From: Toxotes chatareus
Taxonomy: Eukaryota > Chordata > Actinopteri > Toxotidae
Length of the DNA stretch: 64,000 nt
Assembly (NCBI GenBank): GCA_016801885.1
Contig: CM028887.1
Span: forward strand, 26,554,511-26,618,510
Direction: 5' to 3'
The position numbers and the translations under genes are program-made. How positions within the stretch are numbered: the first letter of the stretch is position 1; each line of letters opens with the position of its first letter. This document shows positions 26,232 to 37,950 of this stretch, piece by piece. The notes beneath the pieces were generated by a model. The model saw only the letters and a list, made by a program, of their open reading frames with translations. It was not told the origin of the DNA and made no database searches.

Positions 26232-26236
26232 GAGGT
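26232..26236. repeat. target-site duplication GAGGT (right)
   Basis: This is the partner of 23677-23681. Confidence 0.85.
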
Positions 26237-26346
26237 GTTGAAATGTAAATTAAAGAGGTAGCAGTACAAAGGAGTAAAACGCTAGAGCACAAAAGGTGTT
26301 CTGCATTGCTATCATATGTGACAGTGTTATATTCATTGTCACATAA

Positions 26347-26618
26347 GGCCCTGTTCAGACCTGGCATCAACATGCATCTGTGGTGATCTAATTAAATGCT
26401 GACAGTTCTAAGTCGCATGTGGTCTTTGCAAACAGAATTATATGTACGTGTTTATTTGTATAGCTACAGAGCGGGGGAGTGAGATCTGATCACAAGTGGT
26501 CACTGGAGACCCATGTGAGCTCCCATGTTAATGCCAGCTGTGAACCGACGTACTTAGAGCTGTCCACTTGTGATCAACTCACCCGAGACACATGTTAATG
26601 CCAGGTCTGAACAGGGCC
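26347..26618. mobile_element. non-autonomous inverted-repeat element, short copy
   Basis: It starts GGCCCTGTTCAGACCTGGCA and ends with the near reverse complement. The inner text 'gatcacaagtggtcactgga' and 'cttagagctgtccacttgtgat' matches the right half of the 764-bp copy at 16829-17592. It has no coding capacity. No unambiguous target duplication was found. Confidence 0.75.
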
Positions 26619-29600
26619 AAAGAGACAAATCTTTGTCTTTATTTCTTTATTTGGATCTCTTTTAGCTCAAGGCTGATCTCCAGAGATCAAATCACAAAGA
26701 CAACATTTTTACAAATGCTACAGGCCTATTTGTTTTTCCTTAGAAGTAAATTCTTCACACGACTAGGGATGCAAGTAATAAACAATTTCCTTAATCTATA
26801 GTTAGCCTCATTAACAACATTAACATGAACTGTTAACCATATATAAAATACAGTGTTTTTTCTTTTCTTTTCTTTTTTTAAACTACTGACGTGACCTATG
26901 TTTGCTGCAAAAATTAGGAATTTAAAGAACACATGAGGTAATTACTGAGTTACTTCACACAAAATAATGACCTCATTTAAAGTTTTGGAGCTTCCACTCC
27001 CACCTGTCTTTATTCAACGACTGTTCAGACAAAATCCAAAGAACTTAGCTTGAACTTAGCGAACAATGCTTCTCAGTTTCCAGGCTTCATCGGGGAACAT
27101 AACACTAAAGCAGCAGATCAGGCTAAATGTTTTAGACATATCTAACAATTAAAACAAGTGCTATAACCTTCAACGGTGAATTACCTGTAGGCTAATGTTA
27201 TTGTACAAATATGAAACAGGTTGCCCCACTCTGACTCTGGTTTTACTGGTTTTATATAAGACAATACGCACACTTAATCTGCATGATTGGAGTGACTAAG
27301 CTGCTGGAAACACCAGCTCAGGCAGGACAGATGTCCCATGGGTGCGTAAATACTACCGTGCCAACTCTATCAGGAATGCCAGACTTCATCCAGTCCAGTT
27401 TGGCATTAGCATGAGCGTCAGCTAGCTAGCTAACCTGGCAGCCACACATAACACGCAGCACAACTTTATACTGCCGTGTTCATCAACATGGCTGCCACAA
27501 TGAGCGCAGAAAGCCATGCTACCTATTTCTTCCCTGGATGCCAAAAAGGAGCATATGTTTTGTAATTTGTGCGGCAAATACATTTTTTTAAGTCCATCTC
27601 ATTAAACAGTAAGAGGCTCCACCTAGCAGTGAAAAATTGTACTGCAGCAAACTGCAATACATTTTCTGACAGGTACACCACACATCCTTCTGCATTTTTG
27701 GTTAATATAATAATATAATAATACAGATATAATAATAATGTGACTTCAACTTTGTCTTCATCAACCTCACATGAATTACAGGCGCGAAAGCGACTTTAAA
27801 TTGGGGGCAGAGAAAGAGAACACAGAAAAAATAATTTACGTTTAACTTGAATTTTGTAGGTCTGCTTTATTGTACTATCAGTAACTTGTTATTATTGCTG
27901 TGCAAAGGAGCATAGTGTGGAGCATTGTTGTTAAAGGTCTATAAAATATGAATGTTACTTAAAGTTGTTATTCAAGCACGCTCACACACACACACACAGG
28001 CACCCTGAATATGAGTACAGGCCCTTTCAAACTGGGAAGCAGCGAGCTGCCACTTCTCTTAATTTCAATGAGAGCCTGGTGGTTTCACCACCTAGCCCAG
28101 TGGTAGTGGAAGTGCCCCGCAAGGATGCGGTAACTGAGCACAGATTAGATGTGATGTATAAAAAAAAAATAAACAAAAAGAAAAAAGAAGAGTTCATAAT
28201 ATTCAAGATTTTAGCGTGGCTGTTGTTTGAGCAGTGCTGTTAGAAATTGTGTTAGTATGTATGTACAGTAGCGAGTCTAACAGTTCCAGGGATTCTGGAG
28301 CCAGAAAGCAGGATTAGTTTTAGGACCAGACATCTTCTAATGGTTCATTAACAGCTATATAAAACCCAGTCCATTTCCACTGAACTGGTTTCTGGTGCAC
28401 AGCATTGTGACTGGCTTGGTTTGAATAAAACACACAAACAGCAGCTAGCACTCTCACTTAATGATACTTGCTGACAGTGAGTGTCAATAAGGGAGGCAAT
28501 CAGAAATACTTAGGGTTTAAAAATGTGCAGAATGTGCAGTTTTTCAGCAGCGTTCTAATGTTGCTGCTGTGGCAACAAAACGAGTAGAACTCATTTTTGT
28601 TAATGTTGGAGATGAAGACAGGCTGTCCACATCCTGCCTGAAGCTTTCCTGCCACAACATTTACATCACACAAAACACCACATGACACAAAATATCATAG
28701 GAAACTATTAGTTTTACCAAGTCAAACTATGAAGTAGTCTTTATTTTCTGAGTGAAGTCCAGACTGAACCATATGCAGCTGAGTTACACACTTTCTAATC
28801 CCATTTTACCACACAGCACAATGTGTTTCGTATAAACAGTACTGTATGGTCCTGCTGCCGTTAGAGTGAGCCCCACTGTGTATATGTTACTCCTGTGTCT
28901 CTGAGTGACCACATGTTAATGAAAATCTACTCCTTAATGTACATCTGCTAAACAGTTTGTCACTCTCTTTTTTTGTGGGGTCATATTTGTATTACATATG
29001 TCTTAGTTCTGACTGGAGACTGGAAGTTTCTGTCTTCATTTGTGTTACTCCCTTTTAGAAAGCAAAAAAAAAAAAAACATCTCCTTTCTGGCTAAGTGAA
29101 TGACGGATACTAACAATGCACAGTCCCAGAAAGGTCACCCTCTCTGAACCTTTCTGTCCATTAAAACAGACAAAGATCTAACGGAGACAGTTGCATCATT
29201 AGTCTGGTGTAGCAGTTTAGTTCTGTGTGTATTTTTGTGTCTGAGTTATCTTTAAATCCTTCCTCTGTCTCTCTGTTTGACTCTGTCTTGTGTTGTGCTG
29301 TTCTGACTTGGCTGCGGTGCAAAGAATGGAAAATGTGTAAAATTTGACTGAGTGTTAGCATGAAGGAAAAAGAAAGTGTGGCACAAGACACAGAAAACTG
29401 CAAAACATTCAGATGAGTAAGGCAGAAGCACAAAGACATGGAGCTTATGCCCAGTGAATTAGTGTCCTTTCACAGACTGGGCTGCCGAGTCAGGTTCAAT
29501 AGTCAGAATACACATCCACAGTGAGGAGGTTGGTCTGCAGCATTTCTTAACAACACAGCTACGGCTGAGCATGTCTGGTCATTATTCAACATGCTGGATC

Positions 29601-30832
29601 TTTGGGAGAAGCTTTGATGCTTCTGTCGATCCGACTCAGGTCGTTTCAGCACTTTACCGTCTTGCTGAGATTCGTCTGCTCCTATTTTTGACTTGGCAAT
29701 AACCTAAAAAGTACCATACCATTTCAGTTTCTGTAAAGTGTTGTTTTTCTTGCTCGTTCACTCTCTCTCCTGTCGTGTCTTCGTGTCTTTATCTCTTTTT
29801 GCTTTTATAGTAAAATTCCCCTCAGTTGTGACAGGCAATGACAGACCAAAAAAAAAAAAAAAGTTTGTGGGTGTTTGACCAAAAGTGCCCAGACATGACA
29901 ACTTGATGATTCAAACCATCAGTTAAATATCATATGCAGTATAAATGACAAATCTCTTACCAGCATTTGCATTTTTTACATAAATAATGATGGAATAGTT
30001 TCAGTAACTTAGCTAGAATCCCGCTTCTCCTAAAATTCATGACTATCTGAAGCTGCCATGTGCTTTAAATTTGCTTTTTAGGCATTTTTGCAATAGGTTG
30101 GGACTGTTTTTTTTTTTTTTTTTTTTTTGGTCAGATGATGGCTGCTTTAAGTAACTGCTGTAATTGCCCCCACCGTGGAAGAAAGGCTCTTTTTGACCAT
30201 TGGCTTTGTACATGCAAGAAAATAGTGGGAACTCAGCAAGAATCACACTTCTCTTGAAATCCAAAGCAATCTGAACCTCTGTGCTGTAAAATACAGCAAT
30301 TACAGTGGTCAAAGGAAAAAAGAAAAAAAACAAAACAAAACAGCATTAGAGCAAGTGGAGAGTGAAACACCAAGAGAACTCAATCAAATGTTGTCCATCA
30401 TTGGCTGTCAAATAAGTACTGCCCGTGGGTTTTGTTTCAGTGGCAACATATCCCCACTGCCACTGTATGCCTGCCATGTTTTATTAATATTTATTAAAGT
30501 CAGAGATTTTCAGCTAGAAACTCTTAGAAAAACAGCAGCGCGCTCTGAGAAAAGATGCTGCATGCAGCTGTAAACCACTCTGTCCTCATTAGGAGCAATT
30601 GAGAAAAGACACATGTCCTGATGCTGTAGATTTGTTAGTTAAATTCTGAATTTCTGGCCTCGTGTGTGTGTCTAGTTATATCACTGGAAAACACTTTTAC
30701 TAATACACCCCAGCCCTGACTGAAAGGTAATGGCTGCACTGGGCTAACATACTGGGAACAGTAAGATCCACACTCCTTTAGCACATTTCTTACCAATATG
30801 TTTGCTTGTTTTTTTTTTCTTTTTCTTTTTAG
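26619..30832. other. no gene recognised
   Basis: A (CA)n tract lies at about 27980-27998. A runs lie at 28160, 29065 and 29850, and a T run of about 23 lies near 30106-30128. A patch at 27480-27680 weakly resembles the start of a hAT-type transposase, with a CNLCGK-like frame broken by stops, but it is too poor to call. Confidence 0.4.
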
Positions 30833-30908
30833 GGCTGTGCACTGCTGTCCTGAACGACACTGATGCTTCAATGTAAGGCTCCCTTCTGCATCACACCTGC
30901 CAGCACAG
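30833..30908 (+). other. candidate 76-bp non-coding or start-codon exon
   Basis: It has a long, nearly pure pyrimidine tract ending in AG at 30831-30832, then 76 bp, then CACAG|GTAATG. These are the best paired splice signals in the window after the 4337 donor. All three frames contain a stop, so it cannot be an internal coding exon. One ATG opens MLQCKAPFCITPAST to the donor, so it could be a 5' UTR exon carrying the start codon, or an exon of a non-coding RNA. Confidence 0.35.
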
Positions 30909-33900
30909 GTAATGATGTATAACAGCACACACACGCTCACACACACAAATGGACGCATAAACACACTCGCTTTGTCTGCTGCAGGGGCTGGAAAAGAGCT
31001 ACACTTGCCAAATAGACCAGTTGTGCTTATATGTACGTGTGCGCTCACAAGCCCACTCGGTCCAGAGGAGAACTGGCTGAGTTCAGGTCCTTAGAACCGT
31101 ATTGGCTCTCATTTGTCATACAGGGAGTTGGTGGAACTCCCAGGAAGTAGTGTTTTAAGCCATAAACAACCAACACACAGAGGCAGACCAAATTATTCAA
31201 TTTTGATTTCATTCATGCTTTACTGTGTAAGCCAGCTAAAAGCTGCAGCTTATCACCACTGTTCTGGACTCACACAAAGCGGGGGAAAAGAAAGGAGGGA
31301 GGAGGACGTCTGAAAAATTTGATAAACTTTTTTTTTTTTTTTTTGGTTGTGTTTACATGATTTGCAGTGTCGTGTTGTAGCTATTGTTTCAGAGTTTGTG
31401 TGGAGGTGTGTGTGTATAATGTAAGTCTGGCAAATTGGCTCATGTTTGGCAACTGCAGGCATTAAACAAAACTTGTCAGTTTATGGATTTACAAAAATTC
31501 AAATTGTGCACCTTTATAGTAAATATTGTCAAACTGATTGACAAACATGGACAAGGTCTTTTGAAGGAAGTGATAATATAATCTCTTAATACTGTCATTA
31601 ATTCTCCTACACTTGCACTGTTGATGCATTTACTTGTGAGGAAATAGTCATGACTTACATACATAATCTGTATGGATACTGCTGAAAAGACCCCTGGTAA
31701 TAAATTGTGTAAATGTTGTGTGGTAGAACCATGAACAAAGCTACTTTGTCCATTTGTCCTTTGTGAGGGACATTTCCAACACAATATTTTTCCCAGTGGT
31801 AATATGTTTTCTTTTTTTTTTTTAAATTGTGATCTTTTTGTGTTGTGTTTGAGTGAAGCTTTAGCGATATGAAGAGAAAAGAATATTAAAGACAGGAGGC
31901 CTTTTTTCTCACATCTGTCAAATTGAAACATTTCATGTGGCCTCCTTCTTCCTCTCTCTATTAGTTGTTGTCTACCTCCTGCTTGTCCTTCTCTCACCCA
32001 AGCAAACCCTCGACACACACACCTACCCACACCCACACACACACACACGCACACCCTCTTTCTCTTGCTCTTATTCCGACAGCTCCTTGGGTTATAAAAA
32101 CCACCATGATATATGATGTTGTCTGACCAAAACGCTAAAAAGTCCCACAGTGATTTAAACAGTGTACACAGAACAGTGTCCGTGGACTTATACATGCACA
32201 CAAACACACACACAGTGATTTTGGAATAACATCCACATGGACAGTTTTTCTGTTGTCTAATGTGGGTAAGTTGGCATTTGAACAATAAACGTACATGTAT
32301 GCAGATTCAAGACATAGAATCTTTTCTTTACTTCAGCTTTTTGGTGTTAGGTGTCACAAGTTAGTTCAAAATCAGAGTAGACACCAGGTCAATGTTTCTT
32401 CTTATTTACTGTATCAAACTGCCCATGCTTGCTTTTTCAACAGAAACAGTCACATTGTTTCTCACATCAGGTTGGCATGGTCCTTAAAGTGAGTGGCACA
32501 CATGACAACACTGAAAAAAACACATTGACAAGATATATAATACATTGATATATCATTTGCTGAGGTTTTGATCTCTAATCATGGCTAGCTTAAATGGTAA
32601 TGATAGCAACTATTGACATAATGAGTAAGGCTGGATACCAGCCCTGATCTCCTGATATGAGTTGATTTAGATTCATGTCAATTCTTGATGATTCGGTTAC
32701 ATCAGGTAAAAATCAGAGCTGCACGATGAGCTTCTCAGAATTTATCCAAGGAACTACAACACTGTTGCATCCTTGTCTATTAAACATTATACAGTGTCAA
32801 ACCACTTCACTGCCATCGAACTGTGGACCAAGGATTTATTCTGTGGCACATGCAGATCAACTAAAACGTGATACATCAATGTTGTTTCAGGCCTGCATGT
32901 GAAAAACCTGCACCACTTACAAGGTCACTATCATTATGCTTATTTAAAACAATAAATGCTATCCCATACAGCTACACACAGACTGTCAGAATCAGATGAT
33001 TGAACTAACTACAGGCATCCACTGTAATGATCACTTTGAGCACAGACAGGACAGAACGTGAAAGTCTGCTCACTAATTCATCTGCACTATTTGTGCTAAC
33101 AAGACATGGTCCTGATATCTGCAGACAGCTGTTAGATAGCGTTAGCTCCCCGTCAGGGATGAAGTCGGATCCAAACACGAACGCTGACTCCGCTGACTTC
33201 CACAGCCTCACATCTCATGGCCAGAGATAGTTATCTCTTCCACAAACACAAACTGAGAAGTCAGATCAGTGTCCAGAGTCTTTCTCTGTCTGTTCCTCTT
33301 ATAGATTTCTATCCTCTGTAGATTCACCATGAGATAATGAGAGTCAGCTAACGAGACTCAGCTAACCATCCTGAGTCAAGACAGCCCTGCAAACTCCAGA
33401 CTCCACAACTGTTCACGTCGCAGTTCATGAGTCGTGCCAATATTGGAGCATTGAAATAAAGAACACCATTAAATGCAAAATTCATTACTGATGAGAGATG
33501 CTCACTGTTTTACCTGGTGATTCATTGCTGTGTATTAGGATGCTTCGTGCAGTGATTGCTGTGTTTGTATTCTTGTAGACAAGCAGAAACACTGTCAGTA
33601 GGCACACATGATAAGACAATAAGAAGCTTCAGCAGATAGGCAGATAAAAACATACATCCTCGAGCTGAGTGGGCGTGACTGTCTGATGTAGATAACCTCA
33701 CATTATGCGATACAGTGCTTCACAACAGTCAGTATAAAACAAAGAGATCAAAGTAAAGTAAAAAGAAAATTAGAATCCACATCACATAATATAAGCTTTT
33801 CTTTTTTACAGAAATGTGTCCTAAGAAGTGAAATAAAGGCTGTGTCTCTATACATAGGTTGGACTATTCTGCACTCATGAGAGGAGAATCCTGAAAGGAA

Positions 33901-34263
33901 GTCAGCCTTTTGTAGTAGTGTGTAGGACGGTGATTTACTCTGGAATAGGTATTTACTACATTAAAACTGCTTTCGCTCTTGCACCGCAACCCTGAACTTA
34001 TCTAGACATTACCCAGAGGAGAGTTATGTGTGAACACAAATGTCTGAATCAGTTGGACTGAACATTACATGGACTTTGCTCCACCAGCTCCTCAGGACAA
34101 AGTCTGTGTAATGTCCGATTGAGTCGATGTGTGAATAGAGCAGGTCATTGTCTGGAGTATTCACAGCGAATGTTGTACTTTATCGTAAAAATGCTTTAAC
34201 CTTTTGGTTCCCTGTAAGAATTTTAATTTTAGTCAAAGTAAATAGTAATTGCATGACTCCAGC
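30909..34263. other. no gene recognised
   Basis: A T run lies at 31329-31344, and (CA)n patches lie at about 32015-32051 and 32199-32213. An 810-bp open frame on the minus strand (31476-32285) spans the CA patch. It has no ATG at its start and no recognised domain, so I do not call it a gene. Confidence 0.4.
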
Positions 34264-34720
34264 TACAGTGGCAAAAAGAAAAGTATGTGAACCCTGTGGA
34301 ATATCTTGGTTTGCTGCATTAATTGATCTTAAAATGTGATCTGTATAGACAAACACAAACAATTTCAGTCTTTTGTGTCTGAACATTCATTGCATTGGTA
34401 GAAAAAGTAAGTGAACCCTTAAATTTAATAACTGATTGTAAGTCCTTTGGCTTCTATAACTTCAAAAGAAGTTCCTTCTGTAGCTGCACGATTTTCAGGG
34501 GGAATTTTGGACGAAGATGTCTGGAGTGAACGGCTGTCTTGAGGTCATTCCACAGCACCTCTACTGGGTTAAGGTCTGGGCTCTCACTGGGTCATTCCTA
34601 AAAGAAGATAGGGTTTTTTTGTTTGAACTCATTCTTTCATAGATTTACTATGATCTTTAGGCTCATTGTTCTGCTGCATCACCCAACGTTTACTGAGCTT
34701 CAGCTTTCTCAAGCCAATAC
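34264..34720 (-). mobile_element. Tc1-like transposon fragment
   Basis: It starts TA-CAGTGGCAAAAAGAAAAGTATGTGAA, the inverted terminal repeat style of a fish Tc1 family. On the minus strand the text near 34590-34520 reads PDLNPVEVLWNDLKTAVH in pieces, the conserved region ahead of the third catalytic residue of Tc1 transposases. It continues to 'ttctgctgcatcaccca' near 34680. Most of the transposase is absent, so it is inactive. Confidence 0.75.
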
Positions 34721-35499
34721 TCTTCCCTTCACTTCCCTTCTTGGATTTTCAGCTGGTCTGGAGAGTTGAAAGAGTGTGTGTGTGTGTGTACATGTTCTCT
34801 CTCGATCAAGAAGCCCCTGAGTCGACTCACTGTACAGAAACAGAGAGGAGTGATGGAAACTGATCTGTGACATCGAGTGACACAGAGCAGATCAACTCTG
34901 TTTCTGTTCACTGCTCCGATGCCCTCAGCTCTGCTCCTGAGTGTTAGTGAAGTCAGCTAAACTACTTTCGAAGCAGATGCTGGCACAACCCCTCCACTGC
35001 TATCTCATGTGATTGACTCTTTGACTGACACAGCTGTCAAAACGTCTTGCATCTGTCTTACAGGTAAAACATGATACTCATGTAGCTGCAGGAAGAGACA
35101 GTGTGGTGCAGCTGCTCAGCAGGTGCACAGAGCTGTGCTGTAACCAGGCAGAGGAAAAAAGAATGAACCGCTAACACATTAAAAATCAAGGCGACCCACA
35201 AATTTAATTGTGAATTGTAATTAAAAGCTAACAAATTTGGTTATGCCTGTTCACTGCATGAATATTTTAATTATTTTATACATAATTTTTTCAAAAGTTC
35301 GTCAAATTAAGATAGAGTATTAGAAAAAGAAAATCTATATTACTGTCGTGATTGATTTAAATGATATTGCTCAGGTCTAATGTGCATTTGTTCTGCCACG
35401 TAAAGGGCATTAGTGTCAGGGTTTGTACATTGCAACAGGAAGGATGACCCCAATGCAGACACAGACCAGGGGAGCAGGTGACCTCGGGGGCTGGAGAGC
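34721..35499. other. no gene recognised
   Basis: It contains a short (GT)n at 34775-34789. A 12-bp inverted repeat (ACAGAAACAGAG at 34834-34845 and its complement at 34896-34907) is separated by 50 bp. A+T-rich otherwise. Confidence 0.4.
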
Positions 35500-35700
35500 G
35501 GCAGAGCAGGAGGCCTTGTGCCAGCGTGTCCAGGGCACACCCACAACGCGCTGGAGAGATTATATATCTCATCTGGCCTGGGAATATCTCGGGATCCCCC
35601 AGGAGAAGTGGAGAACATTACTGGGGAGAGGGACGTCTGGGTTGCCTTGCTTAATCTGCTGCCACTGCCACCTGACCTGAGATAAGTGGCAGAAAATGAA
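35500..35700 (+). mobile_element. 3' end of an RTE/Rex3-like LINE
   Basis: The plus strand encodes RWRDYISHLAWEYLGIPQE, matching the C-terminal tail (WRDYxSxLAWExLGIP) of a common fish non-LTR retrotransposon. A frameshift follows, and then the tail coding for a LLPLPPDLR-like end and 'gataagtggcagaaaatga'. The rest of the element is missing (5' truncation). The Tc1-like element begins immediately downstream. Confidence 0.7.
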
Positions 35701-35702
35701 GT

Positions 35703-36660
35703 GTCTTAGTAAGGTGTTGGGCCTCTACGTACTACCAGAGCAATTTCAGTGAGCCTTGGCACTGATTCTTTAAGTCTGTGGACTCTAGAGGGAAGAACAC
35801 CAGTCTTCAGAACCATATTCCCTCATTTGGCATTTGGATGGTGATGGTAGAGAGAACTGTTTAACACTTCAGTCCAACTGGGTTGTGATATGGTAACCTC
35901 ATATGGCAGGATCATATGATTCATCTGACTCATCAAACCATTCAGTGACCCCTCATGTCCTGTGTACGGGGGCCCTGTCATCATGTAACAGACGCCTCCC
36001 ATCAGGATAGAAACATTTCATCATAGGATAAAGGTGATCGCTCAGCTTTATTGATTTACAGTCACCTCTCCGACATGAGAGCCACCAGATCCCCTCATCG
36101 TGGGGGTCAAGTGCCGTTGACCCCCACGCTTGACCCTGTACCGTTCTCTTGGTGACACCACGCATCCACTCGTCCACAGAACATGGTGCAGAATGACCCA
36201 CTGACCATATCACTGTTTTCCACATCTGTGTAGACCAGGACCTCTGGTCTCTGCTCTACTGAACTCTCAGATGTTCATTCATCTTTGTAATGAGGGCTTT
36301 ATGCTCTGCAGTCCTACTATAACATTCCTCTCTGTGTAACTGTGGATGGACTGTTGTTGCTGACACAGACTGATCAGGTCCTGCAGTGACTCAGTCACCT
36401 GAGGAAGAGCTGCTCCTCTGTTTGCCCAAACATGTTGCACTAACGCCCGAGCATCACGCTCATCAAATGTCACCCACCCACCGACCCTGTTTACTGACAT
36501 CTTTCCCATAGATCTAAGTGCAGGTGACAGTTCAGTCCCTGTTCCTGTTGAGACACAGTCCAGTTGAACAGTCCTTGTGACTGAAGCTCCTCCATCTTTC
36601 TCCAAAGAATGAGTCGTCTTTTAAAGTCACTTAGATCCTTTCCTCTTGATACAAAATCAG
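35703..36660 (-). pseudogene. decayed Tc1-like transposase
   Basis: The element lies antisense. Starting at the right side (minus strand), a frame reads DERDARALVQHVWANRGAAL, an N-terminal DNA-binding-domain-like stretch. Further on, 36170-35950 reads HLYPMMKCFYPDGRRLLHDD followed by RAPVHRT, corresponding to the second catalytic Asp region (QDDNAPxH) of Tc1 transposases, with Asn replaced by Arg. The first catalytic region is only weakly recognisable. Stops and frameshifts separate the pieces. It would once have cut and pasted the element at TA sites. Confidence 0.75.
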
Positions 36661-36841
36661 AATCAGCTGGGTCGGCTCAGTACTGCTTACTTGTGTCGTG
36701 CAGTTCATCTGTGTGCAAGCATTTGTATTCTTTATGTTTCTCCTCTCATTTAATGAGACTTTGTCATATGTCACCTGTCTATAGGTTGTTGTTGTCACAC
36801 CCTGTCACCAGACTTGCCACCTCTCTCCTGTATGCCATTTA

Positions 36842-37950
36842 GTCACCCCCACTGATCAGATCAGGGACTGTGATGTTGTCAACAAATTTCAGAATAGCGT
36901 TGTCCTTGTGTGAGGTGAATAGTAAATAGTGTTTGGAGCATGTGGCTGAGGACACATCCTTTTGGATCACATTGTTTGAAGTTAGATTTCCAAAGAAAGA
37001 TTGCAGTCTTCCAGTGAGGAAATCTAACAGCCAGTCACAGAGTGTGAGGTTCAGGCCAAGGTTGAACAGGTTTTTTTTTTTTTTTTTTTTTTTCTATGAG
37101 TTTGTGGGGGAGGACTGTATTAAAGGCTGAGCTGTAATCAATGAAGAGCATTCTGATGTAAGCGTCTTTGTTTTCCAGGTGGGAGAGGGCTATATGCAGA
37201 GCTGCAGAGATAGTGTCCTCAGTGGATCTGTTGGGGCGGTGTTTATACTGCAGGTTGTCCAGTGACTCAGGTGTATCACTCGGGATGTGGGCCAGAACCA
37301 CTCTCTCAAAGCACTTCATTATGATTGGAGTGATTGCAACTGGCCTGTGCTCATTGTACCTGGGATGATGGTGGTAGTTTAAAAGCAGGTTGGATATATG
37401 GCTTTTCCAAGGAACTGAGGGTGAAAACATCAACCGGTTCTGTAGCACAGGCATGTAGGGCCCACCCTGGGGGTGTTATCTGGGCCTCCTGTTTTGAGGG
37501 GGTTAAGGTTTCTGAGGGCTTTGTGTACATCAGTTGATGAGACAGTAAGTGGAGTTCTTGAATGTTCCAAGTGTGTGAGAACCTCCTTTGTTTTCCAGTA
37601 TTAGACTGTTGGAGTTCTTGAAGGGGGAATGGAATTTATAAAGCTTCTCAAGTACGGAGATGGTGGTGTTTGTTATTTCTGTGAAGGTGCCCTTATTAGT
37701 TAGGCACTTAGTTTTGCCTCTGATTGTTTTCACCAGTCTGTATTTTTGCTTTTTTGCTGTTTTGTACACCACCTCAATACCTGATCTAAATGCAAGAGGC
37801 AAAAGCACACAGCATGTGTAGTACTTGACTGTTCATCCAGGGTCTCTGGTCTGACTATTTTCTGACCTTTATGGTTGGTACTATAGTGTCAGAGCAGGCA
37901 CTGATGTAATCAGTCACACATTCGGTATACTACTCTCTTTATATAGAAAT
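36842..37950 (-). pseudogene. decayed L2-like LINE ORF2: linker and reverse transcriptase
   Basis: Read on the minus strand, segments in order are a VTDYISACSDTIVPT-like region, AFRSGIEVVYKTAKKQKYRL, a frame with SSTDVHKALRNLNPLKTGGP, and then HRPVAITPIIMKCFERVV. Next come YKHRPNRSTEDTISAALHIA and RMLFIDYSSAFNTV, which are reverse transcriptase blocks, and then LCDWLLDFLTG. It ends just after a FVDN-like remnant of the catalytic FADD box. Stops and frameshifts are frequent, and an A23 run (37093-37071) interrupts the enzyme. It lacks the endonuclease and the C-terminus. Confidence 0.85.
37071..37093. repeat. homopolymer T23 within the LINE
   Basis: This uninterrupted T run lies within the reverse-transcriptase reading frame. 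It encodes a run of lysines on the minus strand where the family has ordinary sequence, so it is a later expansion. Confidence 0.9.

Noticed and set aside
27480..27680. hAT transposase start with a BED-like zinc finger
   Set aside because: Only a CNLCGK-like word is seen. The spacing of the remaining Cys/His residues and the continuity of the frame are not adequate.
36279..36605. Unknown host gene on the minus strand
   Set aside because: Its position and a DERDARALV-type stretch fit the N-terminal part of the decayed Tc1 transposase at 35.7-36.6 kb.
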